The notes beneath the pieces are model-generated. The model saw only the letters and a program-made list of their open reading frames with translations. It did not search any database and was not told the DNA's origin. Source: Isoptericola dokdonensis DS-3 (GTDB taxonomy: Bacteria; Actinomycetota; Actinomycetes; Actinomycetales; Cellulomonadaceae). From it: a stretch of DNA of 64,000 nucleotides. A program made the position numbers and the translations under genes. Within the stretch, counting starts at the first letter, position 1. The number at the start of each line of letters is the position of its first letter. Below are positions 42,793-51,079 of the stretch, in pieces. The stretch is from NCBI RefSeq assembly GCF_001636295.1, contig NZ_CP014209.1, forward strand, positions 186,001 through 250,000. The letters run 5' to 3'.

Positions 42793-45267
42793 GTGACCGA
42801 CACACCGCTGATCAGCAGCCCTGAGCACTCCGTCGAGGGCTTCGTCCGGGAGTTCCTGCGCGAGCTCAACTTCACCCAGGGCACGGTCCTGGAACGCGCG
42901 AGCACGAACGACACCTACCTGGCCCTGGCCCGCACGGTGCGGCACTACCTGATGGCGCGCTGGATGGAGACGACGACGGCGCACTACCGCCGCCAGCCGA
43001 AGGCGGTCGCGTACCTGTCGGCGGAGTTCCTGCTGGGCCGGCAGCTCGACAACGCGCTGCTGGCGGCGGACCTGGAGGAGATCGCGGCGGAGGCGTTGGC
43101 GTCCCTCGGTCTCGACCTCGACGTGCTGCGCCAGGCGGAGGTGGAGCCAGGTCTGGGCAACGGCGGCCTGGGGCGCCTGGCGGCGTGCTTCATCGACTCG
43201 CTCGCCACGATGTCGGTGCCGGCGATCGGGTACGGCATCCGGTACGAGTACGGCATCTTCCGGCAGACGTTCGTCGACGGCCGGCAGTTCGAGGAGCCGG
43301 ACCACTGGCTGGACAACGGTTCGCCGTGGGAGTTCGCGCACCCGGAGCACGAGGTGACCGTCTCGTTCGGCGGGCACACCGAGAAGTACACCGAGGGCGA
43401 GGGGGAGGACGCCGTCGAGCGCTCCCGCTGGGTGCCGGGCTGGCAGGTGCTGGGTGTGCCCTACAACTACATGGTGCCGGGCTACCGCAACGGTCGCGTG
43501 AACACGCTGCGCCTGTGGAGCGCGCGGGCGACGCATGCGTTCGACCTGAAGATCTTCAACTACGGCGACTACGCGGAGGCGGTCCGGGCGCAGACGTTCG
43601 CCGAGAACATCACCAAGGTGCTGTACCCGGAGGACTCGACGCCGCAGGGCAAGGAGCTGCGCCTGCAGCAGCAGTACTTCTTCGTGGCGTGCTCGCTGCG
43701 CGACTTCATCGACCAGCTCCTGCCCGAGGGCTTCGACCTGCACCGCCTGCACGAGCGGATCTGCTTCCAGCTCAACGACACCCACCCCGTCATCGCGGTG
43801 CCGGAGCTGATGCGCATCCTCGTGGACGATCACGGGTTCGCGTGGGACGAGGCGTGGGAGGTCACGCGCCGCTGCTTCGCGTACACGTGCCACACGCTGC
43901 TGCCGGAGGCGCTGGAGGTGTGGCCGGTCGAGCTGCTGGGGCGGCTCCTGCCGCGTCACCTGGAGATCATCTACCGCATCAACGACGAGTTCCTCGACGA
44001 GGTGCGCGAGACCTTCGGCGACGACGAGCTGCTGGTGCGCCGCATGTCGATCATCGCCGAGCACCCGTTCCGGGCCGTGCGGATGGCGCATCTCGCCACC
44101 GTCGCGGCGACCAAGGTCAACGGCGTCGCCGAGCTGCACTCGCAGCTCCTGCGCGACAAGGTGCTCGCCGACTTCGCGAACCTGTGGCCCGACAAGTTCA
44201 CCAACGTCACCAACGGGGTGACGCCGCGCCGGTTCGTGCGGCTCGCCAACCCGGGCCTGTCCGCGCTCGTCACCGAGGCCATCGGCGACGGCTGGGTGAC
44301 GGACCTCGACCGGCTGCGCGAGCTGGAGCCCTTCGCCGACGACCCGGAGTTCCGCCGCCGCTTCCGGGAGGTCAAGTCCGCGAACAAGCAGCGCCTCGTC
44401 GAGCTGCTGGAGCGCCGCGACGGCATCACGGTCCCCACGGACACGATGCTCGACGTCATGGTCAAGCGGCTGCACGAGTACAAGCGGCAGACGTTGAAGA
44501 TCCTGCACGTGATCTCGCTCTACGACCGGATCGTGTCCGGGGAGCTCGACGTCGACCAGGTCGTGCCGCGCACCATCGTGTTCGGCGCGAAGGCCGCCCC
44601 CGGCTACGTCATGGCGAAGGAGATCATCGCGCTGATCAACCACGTGGGCACGGTGGTCAACGCCCACCCGGTGGCGTCGCGGGTACTGCACGTCGCGTTC
44701 CCGGCGAACTACGACGTCACCGTGGCGGAGACCCTCGTCCCGGCCGCCGACCTGTCGGAGCAGATCTCGCTGGCAGGCAAGGAGGCGTCGGGCACCGGCA
44801 ACATGAAGTTCGCGCTCAACGGGGCCCTCACGATCGGCACGGACGACGGCGCGAACGTGGAGATCCGCCAGCTCGTCGGCGACGACCACTTCTTCCTGTT
44901 CGGCCTGACCGAGCCGGAGGCCGCCGCGATCGCGGAGACCGGCTACCGGCCGTCCGCGTACTACGAGGAGAACCCGACGTTGCGGCGCGCGCTGGACCTC
45001 GTCGCCAAGGGCGAGTTCTCCGGCGGCGACCGGTCGGTCTTCGAGCCGGTCGTGTCGAACCTGCTCGGCGAGGACCGCTTCATGGTGCTGGCGGACTTCC
45101 AGTCCTACCTGGACGCCCAGGACCGGGTGGAGGCGTACTACCGCGACCCGGAGGCGTGGAGCCGGTCCGCGGTGCTCAACGTCGCACGGTCCGGGTTCTT
45201 CTCGTCGGACCGTTCGATGCGCGACTACCTGGACCGCATCTGGCACGCGGAGCCGCTGGGGGACTGA
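42793..45267 (+). CDS. glgP: Glycogen/starch phosphorylase
   Basis: An 824-residue glycogen phosphorylase of GT35 that releases glucose 1-phosphate from storage glycogen. Family motifs run the whole length: YLSAEFLLGRQLDNAL, EPGLGNGGLGRLAACF, FQLNDTHPVIAVPELMR, VKRLHEYKRQTLKIL and the pyridoxal-phosphate lysine in KEASGTGNMKFALNGALTIG. I prefer GTG 42793 because TAGGGT at 42780-42785 is seven bases upstream, the leaderless pattern; GTG 42775 adds six residues and has no ribosome-binding site either. The gene is alone, without other glycogen genes nearby. Confidence 0.96.
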   Translation: MTDTPLISSPEHSVEGFVREFLRELNFTQGTVLERASTNDTYLALARTVRHYLMARWMETTTAHYRRQPKAVAYLSAEFLLGRQLDNALLAADLEEIAAEALASLGLDLDVLRQAEVEPGLGNGGLGRLAACFIDSLATMSVPAIGYGIRYEYGIFRQTFVDGRQFEEPDHWLDNGSPWEFAHPEHEVTVSFGGHTEKYTEGEGEDAVERSRWVPGWQVLGVPYNYMVPGYRNGRVNTLRLWSARATHAFDLKIFNYGDYAEAVRAQTFAENITKVLYPEDSTPQGKELRLQQQYFFVACSLRDFIDQLLPEGFDLHRLHERICFQLNDTHPVIAVPELMRILVDDHGFAWDEAWEVTRRCFAYTCHTLLPEALEVWPVELLGRLLPRHLEIIYRINDEFLDEVRETFGDDELLVRRMSIIAEHPFRAVRMAHLATVAATKVNGVAELHSQLLRDKVLADFANLWPDKFTNVTNGVTPRRFVRLANPGLSALVTEAIGDGWVTDLDRLRELEPFADDPEFRRRFREVKSANKQRLVELLERRDGITVPTDTMLDVMVKRLHEYKRQTLKILHVISLYDRIVSGELDVDQVVPRTIVFGAKAAPGYVMAKEIIALINHVGTVVNAHPVASRVLHVAFPANYDVTVAETLVPAADLSEQISLAGKEASGTGNMKFALNGALTIGTDDGANVEIRQLVGDDHFFLFGLTEPEAAAIAETGYRPSAYYEENPTLRRALDLVAKGEFSGGDRSVFEPVVSNLLGEDRFMVLADFQSYLDAQDRVEAYYRDPEAWSRSAVLNVARSGFFSSDRSMRDYLDRIWHAEPLGD

Positions 45268-45292
45268 GGGGCGCGGCTAGACTCGCCCCGAC

Positions 45293-46207
45293 ATGCGCGA
45301 CGAACCTGCAGTGCGAGTCGTCACCGACTCGACGGCCTGCCTCCCCGACCCTGCCGACCTCGTCGAGGTCGGCGTCCTCGACGGCCTCGACGCGGGGCCG
45401 CTCGTGGTGCCCCTGCACGTCGTCACGTCCGACGGCGAGCGGTGCGAGGGCGTCGACATCACGCCGGAGGACGTCGCGGACCGCATCTCCCGCGGCGAGC
45501 GGCTGACGACGTCGCAGCCCGCCACCGAGGAGTTCACGCGGGCCTTCCGGGGCCTGGTGGCCGCCGGTGCACGATCGGTGGTCTCGGTGCACCTGTCCAG
45601 CGCGCTGTCGGGCACCGTGGACTCCGCGGCGCGCGCCGGTCAGCGCGCGATGCTGCCGGTGCGGGTCGTCGACTCCCGCAGCGCCGCGATGGCGCTCGGC
45701 TTCGCCGCGCTGGAGGCGTCCCGGTGCGCCGCCGCGGGCTGCGACGCCGACCACGTGGCGCGCCGCGCCCAGGAGGTCGCGGACTCGGCGGGCGCCTGGT
45801 TCCTCGTGGACTCCCTGGACCATCTGCGGCGTGGTGGGCGGCTCTCGGCCCCGGCGGCCGCGCTCGGTACGGCGCTCGGGGTGCGACCCATCCTCGGTCT
45901 GGTCGACGGGAGGGTCGACCTCGTGCAGCGGGTGCGCACCCGCAAGGCCGCCGTGGCACGCCTGGTCGACCTGGCGGTCGAACGGGCGGCTCAGGCGTCG
46001 CGTCCCGCGCTCGCCGTGCACCACCTGGGAGCGCCGGAACGTGCGCAGGAGGTCGCCGCCGAGCTGGCCGAGCGGGTCGGCGCGCGGCCCGTCGTGTCCC
46101 CGGTGAGCGCCGTGCTCGGCGCGCACGTGGGACCGGGGGCGCTCGCCGTCGTCGTGGTGGATCGCGGGGCGCACGTGCACGACCTGGAGCCCGGCGGCCC
46201 CTGGTGA
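45293..46207 (+). CDS. DegV family fatty-acid-binding protein
   Basis: A 304-residue DegV protein. The family binds a fatty acid in the cleft and in Gram-positives acts as FakB, handing fatty acids to the FakA kinase. The N-terminus RVVTDSTACLP and the motif RLTTSQPATEEF (Thr-Ser-Gln-Pro lipid-binding loop) are diagnostic, followed by VSVHLSSALSGTVDSA and VDSLDHLRRGGRLS. TAGACT at 45278-45283 lies nine bases before ATG 45293, with no ribosome-binding site. DegV genes often sit next to comEA-comEC in actinobacteria, as here. Confidence 0.92.
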   Translation: MRDEPAVRVVTDSTACLPDPADLVEVGVLDGLDAGPLVVPLHVVTSDGERCEGVDITPEDVADRISRGERLTTSQPATEEFTRAFRGLVAAGARSVVSVHLSSALSGTVDSAARAGQRAMLPVRVVDSRSAAMALGFAALEASRCAAAGCDADHVARRAQEVADSAGAWFLVDSLDHLRRGGRLSAPAAALGTALGVRPILGLVDGRVDLVQRVRTRKAAVARLVDLAVERAAQASRPALAVHHLGAPERAQEVAAELAERVGARPVVSPVSAVLGAHVGPGALAVVVVDRGAHVHDLEPGGPW

Positions 46208-46299
46208 TGCCGGCCGCGGCCCGTCCACAGCGCTGAGCGGTCCACAGAAGGGCCCGGCGGCAGCGCGCACGGTGGCCGGTCTTCCCTAGCGTCGCGGGG

Positions 46300-47304
46300 G
46301 TGACCACCTCCTCGCCGCCGCCGGCGGACGACCCCGTCGCGACGCGGGTCGACGCCCTGCGCGCCGCCCTCGCCGGCGACGCCGCACCTGCGCCCGCCCA
46401 CCCCGGTCCTCTCGCGGACCGCCGGACCCCGACCGCCGCCGAACCCGCAGCGGACGAGCTCGCCGAGCGACTGCGCCGCCGGCGCTCGGCCGCGCACGTC
46501 GCCGCCACGTACAGCGCCGCCCACGGTCATCCGCTCGGCGCGCACGACGCCGTCGGGCGGCGCTGGGCGCTCGACGCCCGCACCGCCGTCGCCGCGGCGT
46601 GCGCGCTGCTCCTCGTCGCCGTCGTCGCCGTGGGGCTCGCGCTGTGGTCGCAGGGATCGGGCGACCTCGTCGATCTCGCGGCGCACGACGAGGCCGTCTC
46701 CGTCCAGGTCGACGCCGGCGCTGCGGCCGTCGGTCCCGAGCCCGGCGCGGTCGCGTCCGCGACCCCCGGGGCGTCGCCGTTCGTCCCGCCGACCGACGTC
46801 GCGCCGGCACCGGCCGGGTCGCCGTCGCCCGCCGTCGACGCGCAGGGCCCCCAGGTGGTGGTGCACGTCGTCGGGAAGGTCGTCGCACCGGGCCTCGTCA
46901 CCCTCCCAGCCGGTGCGCGCGTGGCCGACGCCCTCGACGCGGCGGGCGGCGCGACCAAGGGCGCCGACCTCACCCGGCTCAACCTCGCCCGCACGGTGGT
47001 CGACGGCGAGCAGGTGCACGTGCCCGCACCGGGCGAGACGCCCGCCCCTGTCGACGCCGGGGCAGGCTCGGCGCCGTCTGCCGGGGGGCCGGCGCCCGAC
47101 CCGACCCCGGGTGCACCGGTGCCGCTCAACACCGCGGACCTCACCACGCTCGACACGCTCCCCGGTGTCGGCCCCGTCCTGGCCGAGCGGATCGTGGCCT
47201 GGCGGGACGCGAACGGCCCGTTCACCAGCGTCGACGAGCTCACCGAGGTCTCCGGCATCGGGCCGTCGGTGCTCGAGGGGCTGCGCGACCTCGTCGTGGT
47301 GTGA
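46300..47304 (+). CDS. comEA: ComEA family DNA-binding protein
   Basis: A 334-residue membrane-anchored DNA-binding protein. A cytoplasmic N-terminus of about 100 residues precedes one helix (about 103-125). An outer Pro/Ala-rich linker leads to a SLBB domain (about 185-240, VVVHVVGKVVAPGLVTLPAGARVADALDAAGG in part) and a ComEA helix-hairpin-helix domain at the end (LNTADLTTLDTLPGVGPVLAERI and DELTEVSGIGPSVLE). In naturally competent bacteria ComEA binds incoming DNA and ComEC transports it. TAGCGT at 46287-46292 is seven bases before GTG 46300. It overlaps comEC by GTGA. Confidence 0.92.
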   Translation: MTTSSPPPADDPVATRVDALRAALAGDAAPAPAHPGPLADRRTPTAAEPAADELAERLRRRRSAAHVAATYSAAHGHPLGAHDAVGRRWALDARTAVAAACALLLVAVVAVGLALWSQGSGDLVDLAAHDEAVSVQVDAGAAAVGPEPGAVASATPGASPFVPPTDVAPAPAGSPSPAVDAQGPQVVVHVVGKVVAPGLVTLPAGARVADALDAAGGATKGADLTRLNLARTVVDGEQVHVPAPGETPAPVDAGAGSAPSAGGPAPDPTPGAPVPLNTADLTTLDTLPGVGPVLAERIVAWRDANGPFTSVDELTEVSGIGPSVLEGLRDLVVV

Positions 47305-49736
47305 CCGGCGACCTGCGCCTCGTCCCGGTGGCGCTCACCGTCTGGGTGGTCGCCTGGTGGCTGACCGGGTCGCGCCCGCTCGCCGGTGTCGTCCTGCTCC
47401 TGGCCGGCGGGGTGATGGCCGGGTGCGTGCTCGCGGTTCGTGGCGCCGGCCCCGTTCTCGCGCACCTCCTGCTGGCGTGCGCGGGGCTCGTCGCCCTCGC
47501 GGGGTCGTTCCAGGTGCAGGCCGACGCGCGCGGGGCGCTGCCCGGTCTCGCCGTCGAGGAGGCGCAGGCCACGCTGCACGGCACCGTCGTCTCGGCCGCC
47601 CGCCCGGCCCGGTTCGGTGACGGCTCCACGTGGGAGATCGGCGTCGACCACGTCACCGCCCGCGGCGCGACGACCACCGCCCGGGGTCACGTCGTCGTCA
47701 CCGCTCCCGGCGACCCGCCGCGGGTCGGCGCGGCCGTGGTCGTCCGCGCCCGGCTCGCGCCACCCGGCCTCGGCGAAGGGACCGTCGCCGAGGCCACGGC
47801 CACCAAGGCGGTGGTCGAACGCGCCGCACCCCACCCGGCGCTGCGCGTCACCGACCGGATGCGCACGGCGCTCCTGGAGGTCACCGACCCGCTGACGCCG
47901 CAGGCCCGCGGTCTCGTGCCCGGCGTGGCGTTCGGGGACACCACCCGCGTGCCGGACGAGCTCGACGACGCGATGCGCGTCACCGGCCTGACCCACGCCA
48001 CGGCGGTGTCGGGCAGCCACTTCACGATCGTGCTCGCCGTCGTCACCGCCCTGCTCGTCGTGGCCGGGGTGCCCCGGGGCTGGCGGGTCGTCGCCCTTGT
48101 CGTCGCCGCGGGCGGGTTCGTGCTGCTCGTCGGACCCGAGCCGTCGGTGCTGCGGGCGGTGTGGACGTGCGCCGCCGGGCTCCTGGGCCTCGCCCTCGGT
48201 CGCCCCGGCCAGGGCCTGCCGGCCCTGGCAGCCGCCTCGACCGTGCTGCTCGTCGTGGACCCGTGGCTCGCCCGCTCGTTCGGCTTCGCGCTGTCCTGCG
48301 CCGCGACCGCCGGCATCGTGCTGCTCGCCGGACCGCTCGCCCGCCGCCTCGCCCCCTGGTGCGGTCGGGCGCTCGCCTTCGCCGTCGCCGTGCCGTGGGC
48401 CGCGCAGGCCGCCTGCGGCCCGGTCCTGGTTCTGCTGGACCCCGCGGTCGCGCTCGTCGCGGTCCCCGCCAACGTGGTCGCCGCCCCCGCGCTCGTCCCA
48501 GCCACCGTTCTTGCCCTGGCCGCCACGCTGCTCGCGCCCTGGGCGCCCGGCGTCGCCGGGCCCCTCGCATGGCTCGCCGGACTGCCCACGGGCTGGCTCG
48601 CCGGGGTCGCGACCGTCGGCGCGGCGGTGCCCGGCCACCAGGTCCCGTGGTGGTCCGGGCCGGTCGGGGCGGTGGTCCTCGCCGTGGTCACGCTGCTCGT
48701 GCTGGTCCTCGTGCTGCGGTGGGAGCCGCCGGACGACCCGGCTCGGCCGGACGTCGTCGGGCTCCTGCGCAGGATCGCCCGAGCTCGCCGTCCGGCGCCG
48801 GGCGTCGCGGTCCCGGTGGCGGCCCGTGCGGTGCGGTCCGGGCGGTCGGCACGTGGCCGGGGAGGCCGGGGCGTGCCGGTCCTGGCCGGGGTGCTGGTGG
48901 CAGGCGGCGCACTGGTCGTCGCGGTGCTCGTCGTGGTCCCGCGGGTCGGCGGAGGTGCGGGCTCGCCGCCGGACTGGCAGGTCGTGGCGTGCGACGTCGG
49001 TCAGGGCGACGCGCTGGTGCTGCGCAGCGGCCCGGCGTCGGCGGTGCTCGTGGACGTCGGTCCGCCCGGCGACGCCGCGGCGCGCTGCCTGACGCGGCTC
49101 GGCGTCCGGCGTGTGGACCTGCTCGTGCTGAGCCACTTCCACACCGACCACGTCGGCGGGCTGGAGCAGGTGCTCGCCGCCGTCCCGGTCGAGCGCGCCC
49201 TGGTGTCCGCCCTCGCCGAACCTGAGGCTCCCGCCGCCCGCGCCCGTGCGGCGCTCACCGCCGCGGGGGTGGACGTGGCGGTGGGCGCGCCGGACCAGCA
49301 GGGGTCCGCGGGGGACGTGACCTGGCAGGTGCTCGGCGCCACGGGCGCCGGGGTGGGCGCCAACGACGCGAGCGTCGCGCTCGCCGTGCGCACGGCGTCC
49401 GGGCTCGACGTGGTCACCCTCGGTGATCTGGAGGAGCCCGGCCAGCGGGCGCTCGCCGAGCGGCTGCGCGGGCGCGGGTTCCCCACCGACCCGGTCGAGG
49501 TGGTGAAGATGGCCCACCACGGGTCGGCCTCCCAGGACACGGGGCTCGCGGCGCTGCTGTCGCCCGCCGTCGTGCTGGTCACCGTCGGGGAGAACGACTA
49601 CGGCCACCCCACCGACTCCGCCCTCGACCTCTACGCGGGCACGGGAGCGCGGGTGGTCCGCACCGACGAGTGCGGCACCGCGGCGCTGGTCGTGCGGGAG
49701 GCCCGGCTGGCGGTGTCGTGCGGGGCGGGTCCGTGA
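47301..49736 (+). CDS. comEC: ComEC/Rec2 family DNA uptake channel
   Basis: An 811-residue ComEC homologue. The N-terminal helices flank an OB-like domain (about 65-170), then the competence domain holds about eight helices with THATAVSGSHFTIVLAVV as the family motif (about 230-250). The C-terminal metallo-beta-lactamase domain (about 555-800) has VGQGDALVL, LVLSHFHTDHVGG and KMAHHGSASQD, the metal ligands needed for a nuclease. Together with ComEA this gives the core of a DNA uptake system, although competence in most actinomycetes is unproven. The GTG start lies within the comEA stop. Confidence 0.93.
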   Translation: MTGDLRLVPVALTVWVVAWWLTGSRPLAGVVLLLAGGVMAGCVLAVRGAGPVLAHLLLACAGLVALAGSFQVQADARGALPGLAVEEAQATLHGTVVSAARPARFGDGSTWEIGVDHVTARGATTTARGHVVVTAPGDPPRVGAAVVVRARLAPPGLGEGTVAEATATKAVVERAAPHPALRVTDRMRTALLEVTDPLTPQARGLVPGVAFGDTTRVPDELDDAMRVTGLTHATAVSGSHFTIVLAVVTALLVVAGVPRGWRVVALVVAAGGFVLLVGPEPSVLRAVWTCAAGLLGLALGRPGQGLPALAAASTVLLVVDPWLARSFGFALSCAATAGIVLLAGPLARRLAPWCGRALAFAVAVPWAAQAACGPVLVLLDPAVALVAVPANVVAAPALVPATVLALAATLLAPWAPGVAGPLAWLAGLPTGWLAGVATVGAAVPGHQVPWWSGPVGAVVLAVVTLLVLVLVLRWEPPDDPARPDVVGLLRRIARARRPAPGVAVPVAARAVRSGRSARGRGGRGVPVLAGVLVAGGALVVAVLVVVPRVGGGAGSPPDWQVVACDVGQGDALVLRSGPASAVLVDVGPPGDAAARCLTRLGVRRVDLLVLSHFHTDHVGGLEQVLAAVPVERALVSALAEPEAPAARARAALTAAGVDVAVGAPDQQGSAGDVTWQVLGATGAGVGANDASVALAVRTASGLDVVTLGDLEEPGQRALAERLRGRGFPTDPVEVVKMAHHGSASQDTGLAALLSPAVVLVTVGENDYGHPTDSALDLYAGTGARVVRTDECGTAALVVREARLAVSCGAGP

Positions 49737-49757
49737 CGGTCGACGGCCCCGCCGGGC

Positions 49758-50897
49758 TCAGCCGACGAGCAGGCGGTGCAGCGTCGCGAACCGCTGGTCC
49801 CACGTCCAGGAGTCCCGGACCCAGCCGGGACCCGCCGCGGCGGCGCGTGCCCGCAGCTCCGGGTCGGCGAGCAGCGCCACCAGCCGGGCGGCCACGTCGG
49901 TGGGGTCGGTGCCGTCGACCACGTACCCCGTGACGCCGTCGTCCACGGCGTCGGGCGCGCCGCCGGAGTCCCCGACGATCACGGGAAGCCCGGCGGCCTG
50001 CGCCTCGAGGTACACGATGCCGAGCCCCTCCACCTCCAGCCCGCCGCGGCGGCTGCGCGACGGCATGGCGAAGACGTCGGCCGCGGCGTAGAAGGCGGGC
50101 ATGGCGGCGTGCGGGTGCCCGCCGGCGAGGACGACGTGGTCGTCGACGCCGTGCTCGGTGACGAGCCGGCGCAGCCGGGCGGCGTCGGGGCCGTCGCCCA
50201 CGATCAGGAGGCGGGCGTCGGGCACGGACGCCAGGACGGCGGGCAGCGCCCGGACCAGGACGTCCTGCCCCTTGCGCTCGACGAGCCGGGCGGCGCAGAG
50301 CACCACCGGGGCGTCGGGCGGGATGCCGTAGCGCGCCCGGACCGCCCGCCCGCCGGCCGGGTCGGTGTCGGCGAAGGTCTCGGGGTCGACGCCGGGGGAC
50401 AGGCGGACGGCCCGTGCCGCGGCCTCGGGCCCGACGGCGCCGGCGAGTACGCCCACGGTGCGGTCCGACAGGTACGTCAGGTGGTCCACGGACCGTCCGA
50501 TCCGGCGCAGCGCGGCGCGGGTGCCCGGCACCCGGGCCCACCACAGCTCGTGCCCGTGCGTGGTGGCGACCATCCGCCGCACGCCGGTGCGGCTGCGCAG
50601 GGCGGGTGCCATCAGCCCGAGCGGGGCGGCGGCGCCGAACCACACCGACTCGCAGCCGTGCTCGGTGACGAGCCGCACGACGTCGCGGGTCCGTGCCGGG
50701 GTGGGCAGCAGCATCCGCGTGCGGGCGCGCACCACCGGGTACGGCAGGCCGCGGTCGTGCTCGGCCTGACCCGGCGTGGACGAGGTGTAGACGACGACGT
50801 CGTCGGGGTCGAAGCGGGACGTCATCGCGTGGACGAACGTCTCGATGCCGCCCTGTCGGGGCGGGAAGTCGTTGGTGACGACGAGGGTCCGGGGCAC
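49758..50897 (-). CDS. GT4 glycosyltransferase, PimB-like mannosyltransferase
   Basis: A 379-residue GT-B glycosyltransferase of family GT4. The N-terminus VPRTLVVTNDFPPRQGGIETFV and the later HGHELWWARVPG and CAARLVERKGQDVLVRA match PimB' of corynebacteria and mycobacteria, which adds mannose to phosphatidylinositol mannosides. The donor-binding motif E-x7-E is visible at EVEGLGIVYLEAQAAGLPV. TAGCCT (50904-50909 on the minus strand) is six bases before GTG 50897, suggesting a leaderless message. It lies convergent to comEC. Assignment to PimB rather than another mannosyltransferase is likely but not certain. Confidence 0.83.
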   Translation of the reverse strand: MPRTLVVTNDFPPRQGGIETFVHAMTSRFDPDDVVVYTSSTPGQAEHDRGLPYPVVRARTRMLLPTPARTRDVVRLVTEHGCESVWFGAAAPLGLMAPALRSRTGVRRMVATTHGHELWWARVPGTRAALRRIGRSVDHLTYLSDRTVGVLAGAVGPEAAARAVRLSPGVDPETFADTDPAGGRAVRARYGIPPDAPVVLCAARLVERKGQDVLVRALPAVLASVPDARLLIVGDGPDAARLRRLVTEHGVDDHVVLAGGHPHAAMPAFYAAADVFAMPSRSRRGGLEVEGLGIVYLEAQAAGLPVIVGDSGGAPDAVDDGVTGYVVDGTDPTDVAARLVALLADPELRARAAAAGPGWVRDSWTWDQRFATLHRLLVG

Positions 50898-51052
50898 CGC
50901 GCCAGGCTACCCGGCCGCCCGGGACCACCGACCGCCGCGGGTGCCAGGGCGCGGAGCAGGGCGGCGTCGGCGGCGGTGGTGCGGACCGGGGCGGAGGCAG
51001 GAGGGGGTGACGGCGCGCGGGCTGCCCGCTACCGTGGGAGGCGACCAGACCG

Positions 51053-51066
51053 TGGAAGCGCTCTCA
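51053..51066. promoter_or_regulatory. CelR/CebR-type operator before the GH9 cellulase
   Basis: TGGAAGCGCTCTCA matches 12 of 14 positions of TGGGAGCGCTCCCA, the site bound by LacI-family CelR of Thermobifida and CebR of Streptomyces, which are released by cellobiose. It ends 13 bases before the cellulase start codon, between promoter and ribosome-binding site. Confidence 0.75.
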
Positions 51067-51079
51067 ACGAGGAGTCGGC

